Shown: positions 8,700 through 16,365, counted from the stretch's first letter. The stretch: DNA of 60,133 bases from Syntrophorhabdus sp. (GCA_012719415.1 JAAYAK010000272.1:1-60133); one strand, 5' to 3'. Numbers and translations are program-made. Notes: generated by a model not told the origin, from the sequence alone.

Positions 8700-9434
8700 T
8701 CAAAGGTGTTTGAGTATCTCGGGGAGGATCTCCGAAGCCGTGCCCTTGAGAAAATGGTCCGTGATGGATGAGGTGAAAGGCGTCCTTTCGACGTTTATCT
8801 CCACGATGACGGCACCCTTCGATTTCGCGCGATAGGGTATGTCGGCGGCGGGGTAGACGACGCCCGACGTGCCTATGATGAGCATGACCTTGCACGTGTT
8901 CGCCTCTTCATTGGCCCTCGCCATCTCCATCATGGGAATGCCCTCGCCGAAGAAGACGACATCGGGTTTCAGGGCCGCGCCGCACCTGTCGCACCGCGGA
9001 TAGGGGTGGACGGTGGCTGCGTCCGGCGTGAAGGGCAGGCGCGTGTGGCAGTGCATGCATACGAGCCACCGGTGATTGCCGTGGTACTCGATGACGTTGC
9101 TGTTGCCGGCCTCCTGGTGGAGGCCGTCCACGTTCTGGGTGATGACCGCCTTCAGGTAACCCATCTCTTCGAGCCTGCCCAGGGCGCGGTGCGCCTCGGA
9201 GGGGGCCGACGCGAATACCACCTCTGCCATCTCCCGCAGCATCACCCAGACCTTCTCTGGTTTGCTCACGAAGGAGCTTATCTCGGCATACTCCATGGGG
9301 TCGTACTTCTCCCACAGGCCCTGGCCGCCGCGGAAGGCCGGTATGCCGGCATCAACGGATATCCCGGCGCCGGTGAAGGCCACGACATATTTTCGCTCCC
9401 TGATGATGTCCGCTATCGCGCCAGAGTCTTCCAT
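8700..9434 (-). CDS. cobB: NAD-dependent protein deacylase, sirtuin (CobB type)
   Basis: 244 residues. Sirtuin motifs are complete: GAGISVDAGIPAFRG (NAD binding, about residue 21), TQNVDGLHQEAG, catalytic His in EYHGNH, and a zinc site of four cysteines (CMHC near 130 and CDRC near 150). It removes acyl groups from lysines, consuming NAD. The ATG at 9434 is chosen because it has ggagggcaaa just before it and lies 13 bp after the upstream stop; the frame stays open further upstream but that stretch is low-complexity and antisense to good coding sequence. Confidence 0.92.
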   Translation of the reverse strand: MEDSGAIADIIRERKYVVAFTGAGISVDAGIPAFRGGQGLWEKYDPMEYAEISSFVSKPEKVWVMLREMAEVVFASAPSEAHRALGRLEEMGYLKAVITQNVDGLHQEAGNSNVIEYHGNHRWLVCMHCHTRLPFTPDAATVHPYPRCDRCGAALKPDVVFFGEGIPMMEMARANEEANTCKVMLIIGTSGVVYPAADIPYRAKSKGAVIVEINVERTPFTSSITDHFLKGTASEILPEILKHL

Positions 9435-9447
9435 TTTGCCCTCCACC

Positions 9448-10425
9448 TCAGCCCGCTTTCCAGCCTTTGTTGATGTCCCTGAAGGCCGGGATGACGCCGA
9501 ACCCGTCCGCCTTCTTGATGGCCCTCTTGATGGCCTCGGAAAGGACGAACTCGGCGAGGACGCCGACCTTGTTGATGTCCGCCTCGATATCTCCCAGGGA
9601 GAGGGCGAAGACAAGGTCCCCGTCGAAGGTGGTGTGGACGGGATTGATCGTCTTTATGAGACCCCCCTGGGCCATCTGCGCGACCTTGGTGATATCCCTC
9701 TTGGTGAAGCTTGCATTCGTGGCGACAACACCGAGCGTTGTGTTCACGATCCCGAACTGCTTCTTCACAATGCCCTGCTTCAGACAGTTGGTCGTGTTGG
9801 CGAATTCGAGACTGTCTCCGGACTTTCTCAGACCGGCTATGATCTTGCCCGTCACATTGTCGATGATATCGCCGAAGGCGTTGACGACAACGAGGGCGCC
9901 CACCTTGAGACCGTCGGGCATGGCGACGCTGCATGTCCCCAGTCCGCCCTTCATGGCGCGGGAGATCTCGAAAAGCTTGCCGACGACCGCTCCCGTCCCG
10001 GCGCCCACGCTTCCTTCGGCGACCTCTTCGCCGGCGTTGAGACAGGCCTCGTAGCCCATCTGAGCGTTGGGACGGATCCTGTGGTCGCCGAAAAGAAGGT
10101 CGAAGATGACGGCCGTGGGGACTATGGGGATGCGGGTTATCCCCACATCGAAACCAACGCCCTTTTCCTCCAGGTAGCGCGATACGCCCGATGCCGCGTC
10201 GAGGCCGAAGGAGCTTCCGCCGCACAGGAGGATAGCGTGCACCTTCTCAACGATGTGGCCCACGTTGAGCGCGTCCACCTGCCGCGTTCCGGAAGCGCTC
10301 CCGCGAACATCGATCCCGGCAACGGCGCCCTCTTCACAGAGTATGACGGTACACCCCGTCCGACCCGTGAGGTCGGTGGCGTGCCCCACCTTGATGCCCG
10401 GAATATCAGTTATGGAATTGAACAT
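9448..10425 (-). CDS. P1 family peptidase (DmpA / S58)
   Basis: 325 residues with the hallmarks of P1/DmpA aminopeptidases: an N-terminal IPGIKVGHATD, the glycine-rich LLCGGSSFGLDAASGV, GAGTGAVVGK, and the NTTLGVVATNA segment near residue 235, which holds the Thr/Ser nucleophile region released by self-cleavage in this family. Members hydrolyse N-terminal residues or beta-peptides. It sits between purE and the sirtuin gene with gaps of 30 and 13 bp and has an aaaggtgat ribosome site. The exact nucleophile was not assigned. Confidence 0.88.
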   Translation of the reverse strand: MFNSITDIPGIKVGHATDLTGRTGCTVILCEEGAVAGIDVRGSASGTRQVDALNVGHIVEKVHAILLCGGSSFGLDAASGVSRYLEEKGVGFDVGITRIPIVPTAVIFDLLFGDHRIRPNAQMGYEACLNAGEEVAEGSVGAGTGAVVGKLFEISRAMKGGLGTCSVAMPDGLKVGALVVVNAFGDIIDNVTGKIIAGLRKSGDSLEFANTTNCLKQGIVKKQFGIVNTTLGVVATNASFTKRDITKVAQMAQGGLIKTINPVHTTFDGDLVFALSLGDIEADINKVGVLAEFVLSEAIKRAIKKADGFGVIPAFRDINKGWKAG

Positions 10426-10455
10426 GGATGATCACCTTTCGCTGATGAGCTTGTG

Positions 10456-10956
10456 TCAATTGCCCAGTTTGTTCCGAATATTCAGGGATTTCTGCTCGTT
10501 TTCCCGCTTGAGGTCCTTCTTCAGTTCTATCAGCGCCTTCGCAATGGAGTCGTACTTGATGGAGAGTATTTCGCAGGCCAGTATCGCCGCGTTCCTGCCG
10601 GCGTCGATCCCGACGGAAGCCACGGGGACTCCCTTGGGCATCTGGACTATGGAATAGAGCGCGTCCTTTCCCTTGAGGATGCCGCCGCTCGCAGGAACCC
10701 CGATGACGGGCAATGTAGTGTGGGAGGCGATGACGCCCGGCAGGTGAGCGGCCATCCCCGCAACGGCGATGATGACCTCGATGCCATCCTCGCGGGCACC
10801 CCTGGCGTAGGTCACCGTTTTCTCGGGGTCCCGGTGTGCCGACGAGATATCGATCATGTAGGGAACACCCGTTTTCTTGAGGAAGGCGAGCCCCTCCTCG
10901 ATGATGGCGAGGTCGCTGTCGCTGCCGAGCAGGACCAAAACCTTTGGTTTTTCCAT
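10456..10956 (-). CDS. purE: N5-carboxyaminoimidazole ribonucleotide mutase
   Basis: 166 residues. Contains LLGSDSDLAI, the SAHRDPEKT active-site segment with the conserved His, and GMAAHLPGVIA and VIGVPASGG substrate motifs. PurE converts N5-CAIR to CAIR in purine synthesis. The ATG at 10956 (MEKPKVLVLLGS) is preferred over one at 10992, since ggagggg lies just before it and the family starts here. No purK is adjacent. It is the first gene of the minus-strand operon reaching to 7569. Confidence 0.92.
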   Translation of the reverse strand: MEKPKVLVLLGSDSDLAIIEEGLAFLKKTGVPYMIDISSAHRDPEKTVTYARGAREDGIEVIIAVAGMAAHLPGVIASHTTLPVIGVPASGGILKGKDALYSIVQMPKGVPVASVGIDAGRNAAILACEILSIKYDSIAKALIELKKDLKRENEQKSLNIRNKLGN

Positions 10957-11100
10957 ACCTGCCCCTCCAACCCCGGTCTTTCTTGTCACCATGATCTGTA
11001 ACTAATACCACATTTTAGCGGGCGAATACATCCGTTTTGTTCGTTCTTCCCCGATGGTCGTTGTCTTTTTCCCGCGAATATGCGAATCATAATAGCATAG

Positions 11101-11781
11101 ATGCAGAGAACGGACACGATGAAGGCGGTTCCCCTTTTTGAGGGCCTTTCGGACAGGCAGCTCGAAAGCCTGTCCCGCGCCTTTCCTCGGCGCTCCTACG
11201 GTGCTGGCGAAACCATCTTCAGAGACGGGGAGCCCGCCGAAGGCTTCTATATCCTCCTTTCGGGAAGGCTGAAGATATACAAGCTCTCGATGGAAGGAAA
11301 AGAGCAGATCCTGCACATCATCGAGGCCGGTGAACCTTTCGCGGAGGTGGCGCTTTTCTCGGAGACCACCTTTCCCGCCTATGCCGAGGCGATCAGGGAG
11401 AGCGAGGTGATGTTCTTTTCGCGAAAGGCCTTCCAGCAGCTTGTCCGGGACGACCCCTCCATCATAATGAACATGCTCGCCATCCTGTCCCAGAGACTCA
11501 AGTATTTTACCCGCCTCGTGGAGGACCTGTCTCTCAAGGAGGTTCCCCAGAGACTTGCCGCGTATCTCCTGTTCCTTGCCGAAAGGGAAGGCTCGCCGCA
11601 GGTATCGCTCGGGATATCGAAGGGCCAACTGGCAAGCCTCCTCGGAACCATACCGGAGACCCTTTCGCGCATCACGGCGAAAATGGCGGGACAGGGACTC
11701 ATCGCGATGCAGGGACGACGCATCACCGTAGTCGACCGCAACGGCCTTCAGGCGCTTGCCGATGGGATGAAGGGACTGTAA
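11101..11781 (+). CDS. Crp/Fnr family transcriptional regulator
   Basis: 226 residues: a cyclic-nucleotide-binding-type beta roll (about 15-130, with GETIFRDGEPAEGFYILLSGRLKIY), a dimer helix, and a C-terminal helix-turn-helix (about 150-215, with ISKGQLASLLGTIPETLSRI). No FNR-type N-terminal cysteine cluster is present, so it is not an iron-sulfur FNR. The ATG at 11101 has no obvious Shine-Dalgarno sequence; the ATG at 11119 is an alternative start. The selenopeptide locus lies downstream on the same strand, separated by a repeat element and its own promoter. Confidence 0.88.
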   Translation: MQRTDTMKAVPLFEGLSDRQLESLSRAFPRRSYGAGETIFRDGEPAEGFYILLSGRLKIYKLSMEGKEQILHIIEAGEPFAEVALFSETTFPAYAEAIRESEVMFFSRKAFQQLVRDDPSIIMNMLAILSQRLKYFTRLVEDLSLKEVPQRLAAYLLFLAEREGSPQVSLGISKGQLASLLGTIPETLSRITAKMAGQGLIAMQGRRITVVDRNGLQALADGMKGL

Positions 11782-11783
11782 AA

Positions 11784-11930
11784 GAACTGTCTCAAGTCTC
11801 AGGTCGCAAGTCTCAGGTTCAAAGGCCAAAAAGATCCTCTGCCGGGTCAACAATCGTGTTGAAAACCGATCCCCCTCCACCGTCTTTCTTTGACGACCTG
11901 CGACCTGCGACCTGCGACCTGCCCGGGAAC
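11784..11930. repeat. Intergenic inverted-repeat element 3 (word: gacctgc / caggtcg)
   Basis: Directly after the regulator stop (TAAAAGAACTGTCTC) come words such as aagtctcaggtcgcaagtctcagg. A core, caaaggccaaaaagatcctctgccgggtcaacaatcgtgttga in short, closely matches the core of element 1. The right arm is four copies of gacctgc (about 11892-11920). The core ends ccaccgtctttcttt, which also recurs in element 5. Confidence 0.65.
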
Positions 11931-11939
11931 GGGGGTGGG

Positions 11940-11967
11940 TTGACCTTTGCTTATAGCCTGCTATAAT
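11940..11967 (+). promoter_or_regulatory. Sigma-70 promoter of the selenopeptide locus
   Basis: TTGACC (11940-11945) and TATAAT (11962-11967) with a 16-bp spacer are near-consensus. Transcription would start about 11974, leaving a leader of roughly 53 nt before the ATG at 12027. Confidence 0.7.
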
Positions 11968-12026
11968 TAATTCCATGCATGTGATTCACGATTCTTATCC
12001 GACGAGGAAAAGGAGGTGAGAAGCAC

Positions 12027-12149
12027 ATGAAGAAGGAGACGGAAAAAAGGACACTCGAGAGGGAGGCCTCGTTCTGGCACGGCATCAAGAAGGCCCTCAT
12101 AAAGGACACCACGAAGAGATGCCACAAGTGAAAAAGCTGAAAGGGTTGA
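12027..12149 (+). CDS. Putative selenocysteine-containing RiPP precursor peptide
   Basis: A short ORF starts at ATG 12027 behind a very strong ribosome site (aaaaggaggtgag). It encodes 34 residues up to a first in-frame UGA (12129-12131): a charged, helical leader-like part containing SFWHGIKKALIKD, ending TTKRCHK. Two more in-frame UGAs follow at 9-base steps (12138, 12147). Read as selenocysteine, the end becomes C-HK-U-KS-U-KG, a (Cys/Sec)-X-X repeat. A hairpin almost identical to the E. coli fdhF SECIS apex lies at the right distance. A radical SAM/SPASM maturase follows. Radical SAM maturases paired with Sec-containing peptides were reported by Haft and Basu (2011). Which UGAs are decoded and which terminates is unknown. 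Confidence 0.65.
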
Positions 12150-12168
12150 CGTTGCAGGTCTGCAACGT
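12149..12168 (+). promoter_or_regulatory. Bacterial SECIS-like hairpin
   Basis: ACGTTGCA - GGTC - TGCAACGT forms a perfect 8-bp stem with a GGTC loop (12157-12160). The segment TTGCAGGTCTGCA is identical to the apex of the E. coli fdhF SECIS. The loop begins 25 nt after the first UGA and 16 nt after the second, both inside the 16-37 nt range used for bacterial SECIS. The unpaired U of the fdhF stem is not present, because both Us pair here. Confidence 0.7.
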
Positions 12169-12175
12169 GAGCGTG

Positions 12176-12219
12176 AAAGGCAGTGAGGGCCAGGATGCCG
12201 TCCTTACTGCCTTTCTTTT
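12176..12219 (+). terminator. Attenuator-like hairpin between precursor and maturase
   Basis: aaaggcagtgagg (12176-12188) pairs with ccttactgccttt (12202-12214), with one G-U pair, and is followed by ctttt, giving an intrinsic-terminator shape. It lies between the peptide and the maturase start and would lower maturase relative to precursor expression, as is common in RiPP operons. Confidence 0.55.
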
Positions 12220-12230
12220 GGGTGATGCCG

Positions 12231-13307
12231 ATGAGGTCCATCGCTGAGAACGCCTTCGATTTCTTTGTCCAGATGCACCTGACCGAGAGATGCAACCTGG
12301 CCTGTACCCACTGCTACCAGGAGGGAAGCCCGGGGAAGGAAATGACCCTCGAGGAGATCGGCAGGGGCCTCGCCGACATTTCCGATACCGTCCGAAGCTG
12401 GTCGGAGACGTACGAGATACCCTTCGCCCCGAGCTTCAACGTGACCGGCGGCGAACCCTTCCTTCGAAAAGACCTTCCCGATATATTGCGGGGTATATCC
12501 CGATATGGGTTTGCCTCCTATCTGCTCACCAACGGGACCCTTGTGGACGGGGCAAAGGCGCGGATGCTCGCCGAACTTGCCGTCCGGGGAGTGCAGGTGA
12601 GCGTGGAGGGGCCGGAGGAACTGCACGAAAGGATTCGCGGAAAAAATAGTTTTTCCGCCGCCATGCGGGGGATCGGTCACCTTCTCGATGCCGGTATAAC
12701 GGTCACGATGAACGTGACCCTCTCCGAATTGAACGGGGATTCTTTTCCCGATATCGTGGCGATCGCCGCCGGCGCAGGCGTGCAGCGCCTCGGTTTCTCG
12801 AGGCTCGTGCCCTACGGGAGGGGTTCGGCCCTGTCGGGCAGGATGCTTGGCAGGGAAAGGTTGAGGAGGCTCTACGAAGAGATACTCTCACTTGCCGTCC
12901 CCGGCCTCGAGATCACAACGGGGGACCCCCTGGCGGCACAGCTCGCGGACGGCCGTGGCGGGATGGATCCCGACGCGCCTGCCCTGGGGGGATGCGCGGC
13001 GGGGATATCGGGGATCACAGTGCTTCCCGACGGGACGTTCACACCCTGCAGAAGGATAGGCATCCCCATCGGCAATATCCTGAAGGATGGTCTCAGGGAG
13101 GTGTGGGCGAATTCGGAGGTCCTCGCCGCCCTTCGTGACAGGGACTCTTACAGCGGGAAATGCCGCACCTGTGCCCGATGGGCGGGGTGCCGCGGGTGCC
13201 GGGCCATCGCATACGCCTGTTCCCTCTCCCGGGGCGGGAAGGACTTTCTGGGGGAGGACCCGCAGTGTTTCCTGGAAACAGCTCCAGGTTCCAGGCCTCA
13301 GGTTTGA
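12231..13307 (+). CDS. Radical SAM/SPASM peptide maturase (selenopeptide-associated)
   Basis: 358 residues from ATG 12231. A CX3CX2C cluster motif (C21, C25, C28 in ERCNLACTHCYQ) binds the SAM [4Fe-4S]. FNVTGGEPFLRKD gives the GGE motif. The C-terminal SPASM region (about 255-345) has at least eight cysteines (CAAG, PCRR, CRTCARWAGCRGC, CSLS, QCF) for auxiliary clusters. The start is placed after the attenuator hairpin; earlier in-frame GTG/ATG codons (12183, 12195) lie inside it. The last residues, APGSRPQV, are encoded by a repeat element. It probably modifies the upstream 34+ residue peptide. Confidence 0.88.
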   Translation: MRSIAENAFDFFVQMHLTERCNLACTHCYQEGSPGKEMTLEEIGRGLADISDTVRSWSETYEIPFAPSFNVTGGEPFLRKDLPDILRGISRYGFASYLLTNGTLVDGAKARMLAELAVRGVQVSVEGPEELHERIRGKNSFSAAMRGIGHLLDAGITVTMNVTLSELNGDSFPDIVAIAAGAGVQRLGFSRLVPYGRGSALSGRMLGRERLRRLYEEILSLAVPGLEITTGDPLAAQLADGRGGMDPDAPALGGCAAGISGITVLPDGTFTPCRRIGIPIGNILKDGLREVWANSEVLAALRDRDSYSGKCRTCARWAGCRGCRAIAYACSLSRGGKDFLGEDPQCFLETAPGSRPQV

Positions 13308-13580
13308 GGCTGAAGGCCGGGAAACGGAGACATCCCACATCTGTTCAAAACAGATCTACGGCAACGCATATGCTGACTCTCGGGAGCAAACCAAGGTAAC
13401 AAAAATAACCAATAATCAAATTCCAATGACCAATGAAAAGGATAATGACCAATTTACCAATAACCAATTGAACAAAGGGAAAGGCACAACGGACTGCCTG
13501 TATCGTTTTTGGTTATTGGTTATTGTCTGTTTGTCTGGTTATTGGAATTTGGTCATTGGTCATTATTTTCCGTCTTGTAT
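13284..13580. repeat. Intergenic inverted-repeat element 4 (words: ccaggttccagg; aaccaataa / ttattggtt)
   Basis: The left part (13284-13312) is made of ccaggttccaggcctcagg words and encodes the end of the maturase. From about 13402 come words aaccaataatc, ccaatgacc and aataacc. The right arm (about 13507-13580) carries ggttattggttatt, ggttattgg and ggtcattggtcatt, ending ttttccgtctt. Arms of about 60 nt are imperfect reverse complements. The C-terminus of the PerM-like gene is encoded within the right arm. No gene lies in the 245-bp gap. Confidence 0.7.
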
Positions 13581-14623
13581 TTTTCCTCTTCGGAATACCG
13601 GAAGATTTCGAAGACGGAGATGAAGAGAGCGAGGACGAGGGGGCCCAGGATGAACCCTATGAAACCGAAGAACTTGATACCCCCGAGGATGGCGAAGAAT
13701 ATGGCGACCGTGGGCATCTTCATCTTGCCCTTGATGATGAGCGGCCTCAGAATGTTGTCAACGGAGCTTATCGCAAGAACTCCGACGAGAATGAGGATGA
13801 CACCTTTCAGATACTGTGCCTGAAAGAAGAGATAGATGACGATAGGGCCCCAGACGATGAAGGTGCCAACCACGGGAATGAAGGACGAGACGAACATGGC
13901 AAGGCCCCAGACCATGGGGGAGTGGATGCCGAGAAGGGCAAAGGTGATGCCGCCGATGATCGCCTGCGACATGGCGACGACGACACCTCCATAGATGGTG
14001 GAGATGACGATGTCCTTTGTCTGCTGGAGGAGCCGCGAGCGCTGCCGTTGGGAAAAGGGCATGAAGCTCTCCAGCTTTTCGATGAGGGCGGGACCATCCT
14101 CGAGAAAGAAGAAGGTGCACAGGAAAATGAAAATGAAATTGATGCCGCCTGTGACGATATTGCCGAAACCCGTCTTTATGAGACCCGTGGATGCCTTGGC
14201 CACGTTGAGAATGCCGTGGGTGACGGCTTCGTAGAATTCCACTTCCGTCATGCGGAGGATAACGAGGAGTTTCTGGACAAAGGTGTTGACCACCGGGTGG
14301 CCGAGAAAGCTCTGGAGCAGGTTGCTCTCGGTTCCCTGGAGGCGGTTCACGAGAGAGACCGTCTCCAGGGTCAGAAGATAGGCGAAATAGGAGAAAGGCC
14401 CGATGATGATAAGGAAGATGGCGAGGAGCGTGAGCACCGATGCGACCGCCCTGTACCTCACGTACCTCAGGATAAAGGCGTAGAAAGGATAGAAGACGAG
14501 AGAGAAGACGACAGCCCACATGATGGGGGATAGAAAGGGGTCGAGGATCCTGTATGTCAGGTACCCGAGCACCGCGACGATGAAGATGAGGACGAGATCG
14601 TAAAACCTGTTGCCCGTGATCAT
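13553..14623 (-). CDS. AI-2E family transporter-like (PerM) membrane protein
   Basis: 356 residues with about seven to eight membrane segments. The family pattern is clear: an N-terminal hydrophobic pair (5-40), a soluble middle (about 90-190), and the C-terminal LGIHSPMVWGLAMFVSSFIPVVG, LRPLIIKGKMKMPTVAIFF and GGIKFFGFIGFILGPLVLALF blocks. Members include PerM, the AI-2 exporter TqsA and Na+/H+ antiporters, so the substrate is open. The last few residues (TENNDQ) come from repeat element 4, which implies the original C-terminus was altered. Confidence 0.85.
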   Translation of the reverse strand: MITGNRFYDLVLIFIVAVLGYLTYRILDPFLSPIMWAVVFSLVFYPFYAFILRYVRYRAVASVLTLLAIFLIIIGPFSYFAYLLTLETVSLVNRLQGTESNLLQSFLGHPVVNTFVQKLLVILRMTEVEFYEAVTHGILNVAKASTGLIKTGFGNIVTGGINFIFIFLCTFFFLEDGPALIEKLESFMPFSQRQRSRLLQQTKDIVISTIYGGVVVAMSQAIIGGITFALLGIHSPMVWGLAMFVSSFIPVVGTFIVWGPIVIYLFFQAQYLKGVILILVGVLAISSVDNILRPLIIKGKMKMPTVAIFFAILGGIKFFGFIGFILGPLVLALFISVFEIFRYSEEEKYKTENNDQ

Positions 14624-14640
14624 TGGTCCGCCCGAAAAGA

Positions 14641-14676
14641 CATAAGGCTGTCCCCTCCCCGGGGGACAGCCTTAAT
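14641..14676 (-). terminator. Strong hairpin between the YtxH and PerM-like genes
   Basis: aaggctgtcccc and ggggacagcctt form a perfect 12-bp stem around a short C/G loop. Read on the minus strand it follows the YtxH stop and is trailed by ATGTCTTTT. It lies 27 bp after the YtxH gene and before the PerM-like gene, so it may terminate or attenuate transcription. Confidence 0.5.
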
Positions 14677-14702
14677 GAGTGATGTCAGAGATTGATGGCG
14701 CT

Positions 14703-15005
14703 TCAACCCTGTTTTTCTCTTTCGTAAGCTTCCTTCCCGGCCTCCACGGCCTTGCCGATGATGTTCTTCTCCTTGTCGAGGAGTTCCTTGCCCCTGTCGA
14801 CGAGGCCCGATGCCTTGCCCTTCACCTGGCCCACATAATCCTCGGCCCTGTCTCTGGCGTCCTCGGCGAATTCCTTGATCATCTTCCTCGTTTCCTGTCC
14901 CGTCTTCGGCGCCGTGAGCAGTGCCACGCCCGCGCCGATTATTCCGCCGATGAAGAAAGAGAGAAGAACCGTACCCGCACTGAAACCGCTGTCCTGCTGT
15001 CCCAT
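14703..15005 (-). CDS. YtxH-like small membrane-anchored protein
   Basis: 100 residues: one glycine-rich membrane segment (about 11-30, LLSFFIGGIIGAGVALLTAP) followed at once by the typical KTGQETRKMIKEFAEDARDRAE amphipathic helix and a charged coiled tail. This is the YtxH/general-stress architecture, thought to be envelope-stress linked. It is 16 bp downstream of a DUF948 gene, a pairing seen often in bacteria, so the two probably work together. Confidence 0.82.
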   Translation of the reverse strand: MGQQDSGFSAGTVLLSFFIGGIIGAGVALLTAPKTGQETRKMIKEFAEDARDRAEDYVGQVKGKASGLVDRGKELLDKEKNIIGKAVEAGKEAYEREKQG

Positions 15006-15021
15006 ACATTACCTCCTTTTT

Positions 15022-15417
15022 TTACTGCCGCGTTCCGCCCTTTGCGCAGACGTTTCTCAGAAAATAACCTATGCCCGCCTTGATCCCGGCTTTCAATCCC
15101 TGTGTTTCGCTGACCGACGCCTGAGCCGCGTTCTTCACCGCGAAGCTTACCTGTTCCACGGCCTCTCCGACACTTCTCACGGAGCCCGAGAGATACCGGA
15201 TATCGTCCGTCAGGGTGCCGACGTCATCGGTGATCTTCCTGACGCTCTTCAAGGTCGCCTGCAACTCGTCCAACGCCGGTCGGAGACTCGTTTCCGTGGT
15301 CTCCACGAACCTCTCCAGCGAGGCGATGGTCCTCTTGAGATTCAGTATCATATAAACGACGTACACAACGAGAACAACTGCCGCCAGGGTTATGATACCC
15401 AGAAAGATGTTGTTCAT
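15022..15417 (-). CDS. DUF948-like membrane-anchored coiled protein
   Basis: 131 residues with a single N-terminal membrane segment (about 4-24), then a long helical region (25-110) of the DUF948 type (LEELQATLKSVRKITDDV-like pattern), and a short C-terminal GIKAGIGYFLR. No enzymatic motif. It is the first gene of a two-gene operon with the YtxH gene. Its function is unknown. Confidence 0.75.
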   Translation of the reverse strand: MNNIFLGIITLAAVVLVVYVVYMILNLKRTIASLERFVETTETSLRPALDELQATLKSVRKITDDVGTLTDDIRYLSGSVRSVGEAVEQVSFAVKNAAQASVSETQGLKAGIKAGIGYFLRNVCAKGGTRQ

Positions 15418-15534
15418 GACACCCCCTCTTTGTCGGGACCGACCGCGGAGCAGGATACGTATGCTATGCCTTATCCCGTGAACGAACTCTGTACATTATA
15501 ACCACTCTGATACCGTAAGACAAGGTTTCGGAAA

Positions 15535-15726
15535 GAAAAAACCGTTTCAGGTTCCACGTTTCAAGTTTCAGGCAAGAGACATGAGAACCGTTTCAGGGAT
15601 AAAGACCGGTCCCAGGTTCCAGGGAAAGATAAGAAACCTTTACAGGTGTTGACAGCCCATCCCTTTTCACGGTCTTTCTCTGGTAACCTGAAACGGTCTT
15701 CTTTTCTTGAAAGTTGAAACCGTCTG
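15535..15726. repeat. Intergenic inverted-repeat element 5 (word: ggtttcag / cctgaaac)
   Basis: This occupies much of the 402-bp gap 15418-15819. The outer arms are accgtttcaggttccacg ... cttgaaagttgaaaccgtct. A nested pair, gaaccgtttcaggg and taacctgaaacggtcttctttt, encloses a core ending gtgttgacagcccatccctt ttcacggtctttctct in two parts, which matches the core of element 3. The rest of the gap (15727-15807) holds no recognisable gene. Confidence 0.65.
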
Positions 15727-15819
15727 TCCATATAATAAGGCAACAAAAAAGCAGGTTGTGGTCACGTGTCCCTGTCGCCCACGGCTCATTACCCATTACC
15801 TGTCTCCAAGGAGGATGTG

Positions 15820-16365
15820 ATGAAGAGTGCGGTTATCCTTTTCGGGAGTCCCCGGAAGAAGGGCAACACCGTAGAACTGGCCCGGGCGATGTCGGCCGTG
15901 TTGAAGGACAGGGGTTGGGGTGTACGGATGCTCTATCTCAATGACCTCAATATCCGGCCCTGCCAGGGCTGTTATGTCTGCCTGCCAGGGGGCGTCTGCA
16001 AGATAAATGATGACATGAAGGATGTCCGCAAGTACATCATGGAATCGGACCTCATCATTTACGCGACACCGATCTACTGGTTCGGCCCCTCGGGGCAGCT
16101 CAAGCTCGTCATGGACCGGTCCATCGCCTTCATGGACGAGAGCTATGGGTCCCGCATAGAGGGAAAGAAGGCCGTCACCCTGACGACCTTCGCCGACGAG
16201 GACATGGACTCCTGCCGTCCGGCGATCGACATATTCCGGAAGACCTTCGACCTTCTCAAGGTCGCCTACGCGGGACAGGTCAACGCGCCGGGTTGCCAGA
16301 CGGAAGGAGGCGTCAGACAGGAGTACATAGACAAGGCAAGGACCCTCGCCGAATCGCTGGCATGA
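15820..16365 (+). CDS. Flavodoxin-fold NAD(P)H-dependent FMN reductase family protein
   Basis: 181 residues. N-terminal FGSPRKKGNTVELA is the FMN phosphate-binding loop. IRPCQGCYVCLPGGVCKINDDM is the cysteine-rich segment typical of the iron-sulfur-flavoprotein/NADPH-dependent FMN reductase group. TPIYWFGPSGQLKLVMDR is the next conserved block. It likely transfers electrons through FMN. The ATG at 15820 has the ribosome site aaggagg. The end overlaps the next start (ATGA at 16362-16365), so it may serve the PP-loop enzyme or share its substrate. Confidence 0.82.
   Translation: MKSAVILFGSPRKKGNTVELARAMSAVLKDRGWGVRMLYLNDLNIRPCQGCYVCLPGGVCKINDDMKDVRKYIMESDLIIYATPIYWFGPSGQLKLVMDRSIAFMDESYGSRIEGKKAVTLTTFADEDMDSCRPAIDIFRKTFDLLKVAYAGQVNAPGCQTEGGVRQEYIDKARTLAESLA

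Noticed and set aside
11880-11925. Tandem gacctgc repeats as a CRISPR array (also agccgcttg repeats at 17100 and 17195)
   Set aside because: Units are 7-9 bp without spacers and occur in inverted arms, not as 25-40 bp repeats with unique spacers; no cas genes.
12183-12230. Radical SAM maturase start at GTG 12183 or ATG 12195
   Set aside because: Both lie inside the attenuator hairpin; the family N-terminus fits ATG 12231.
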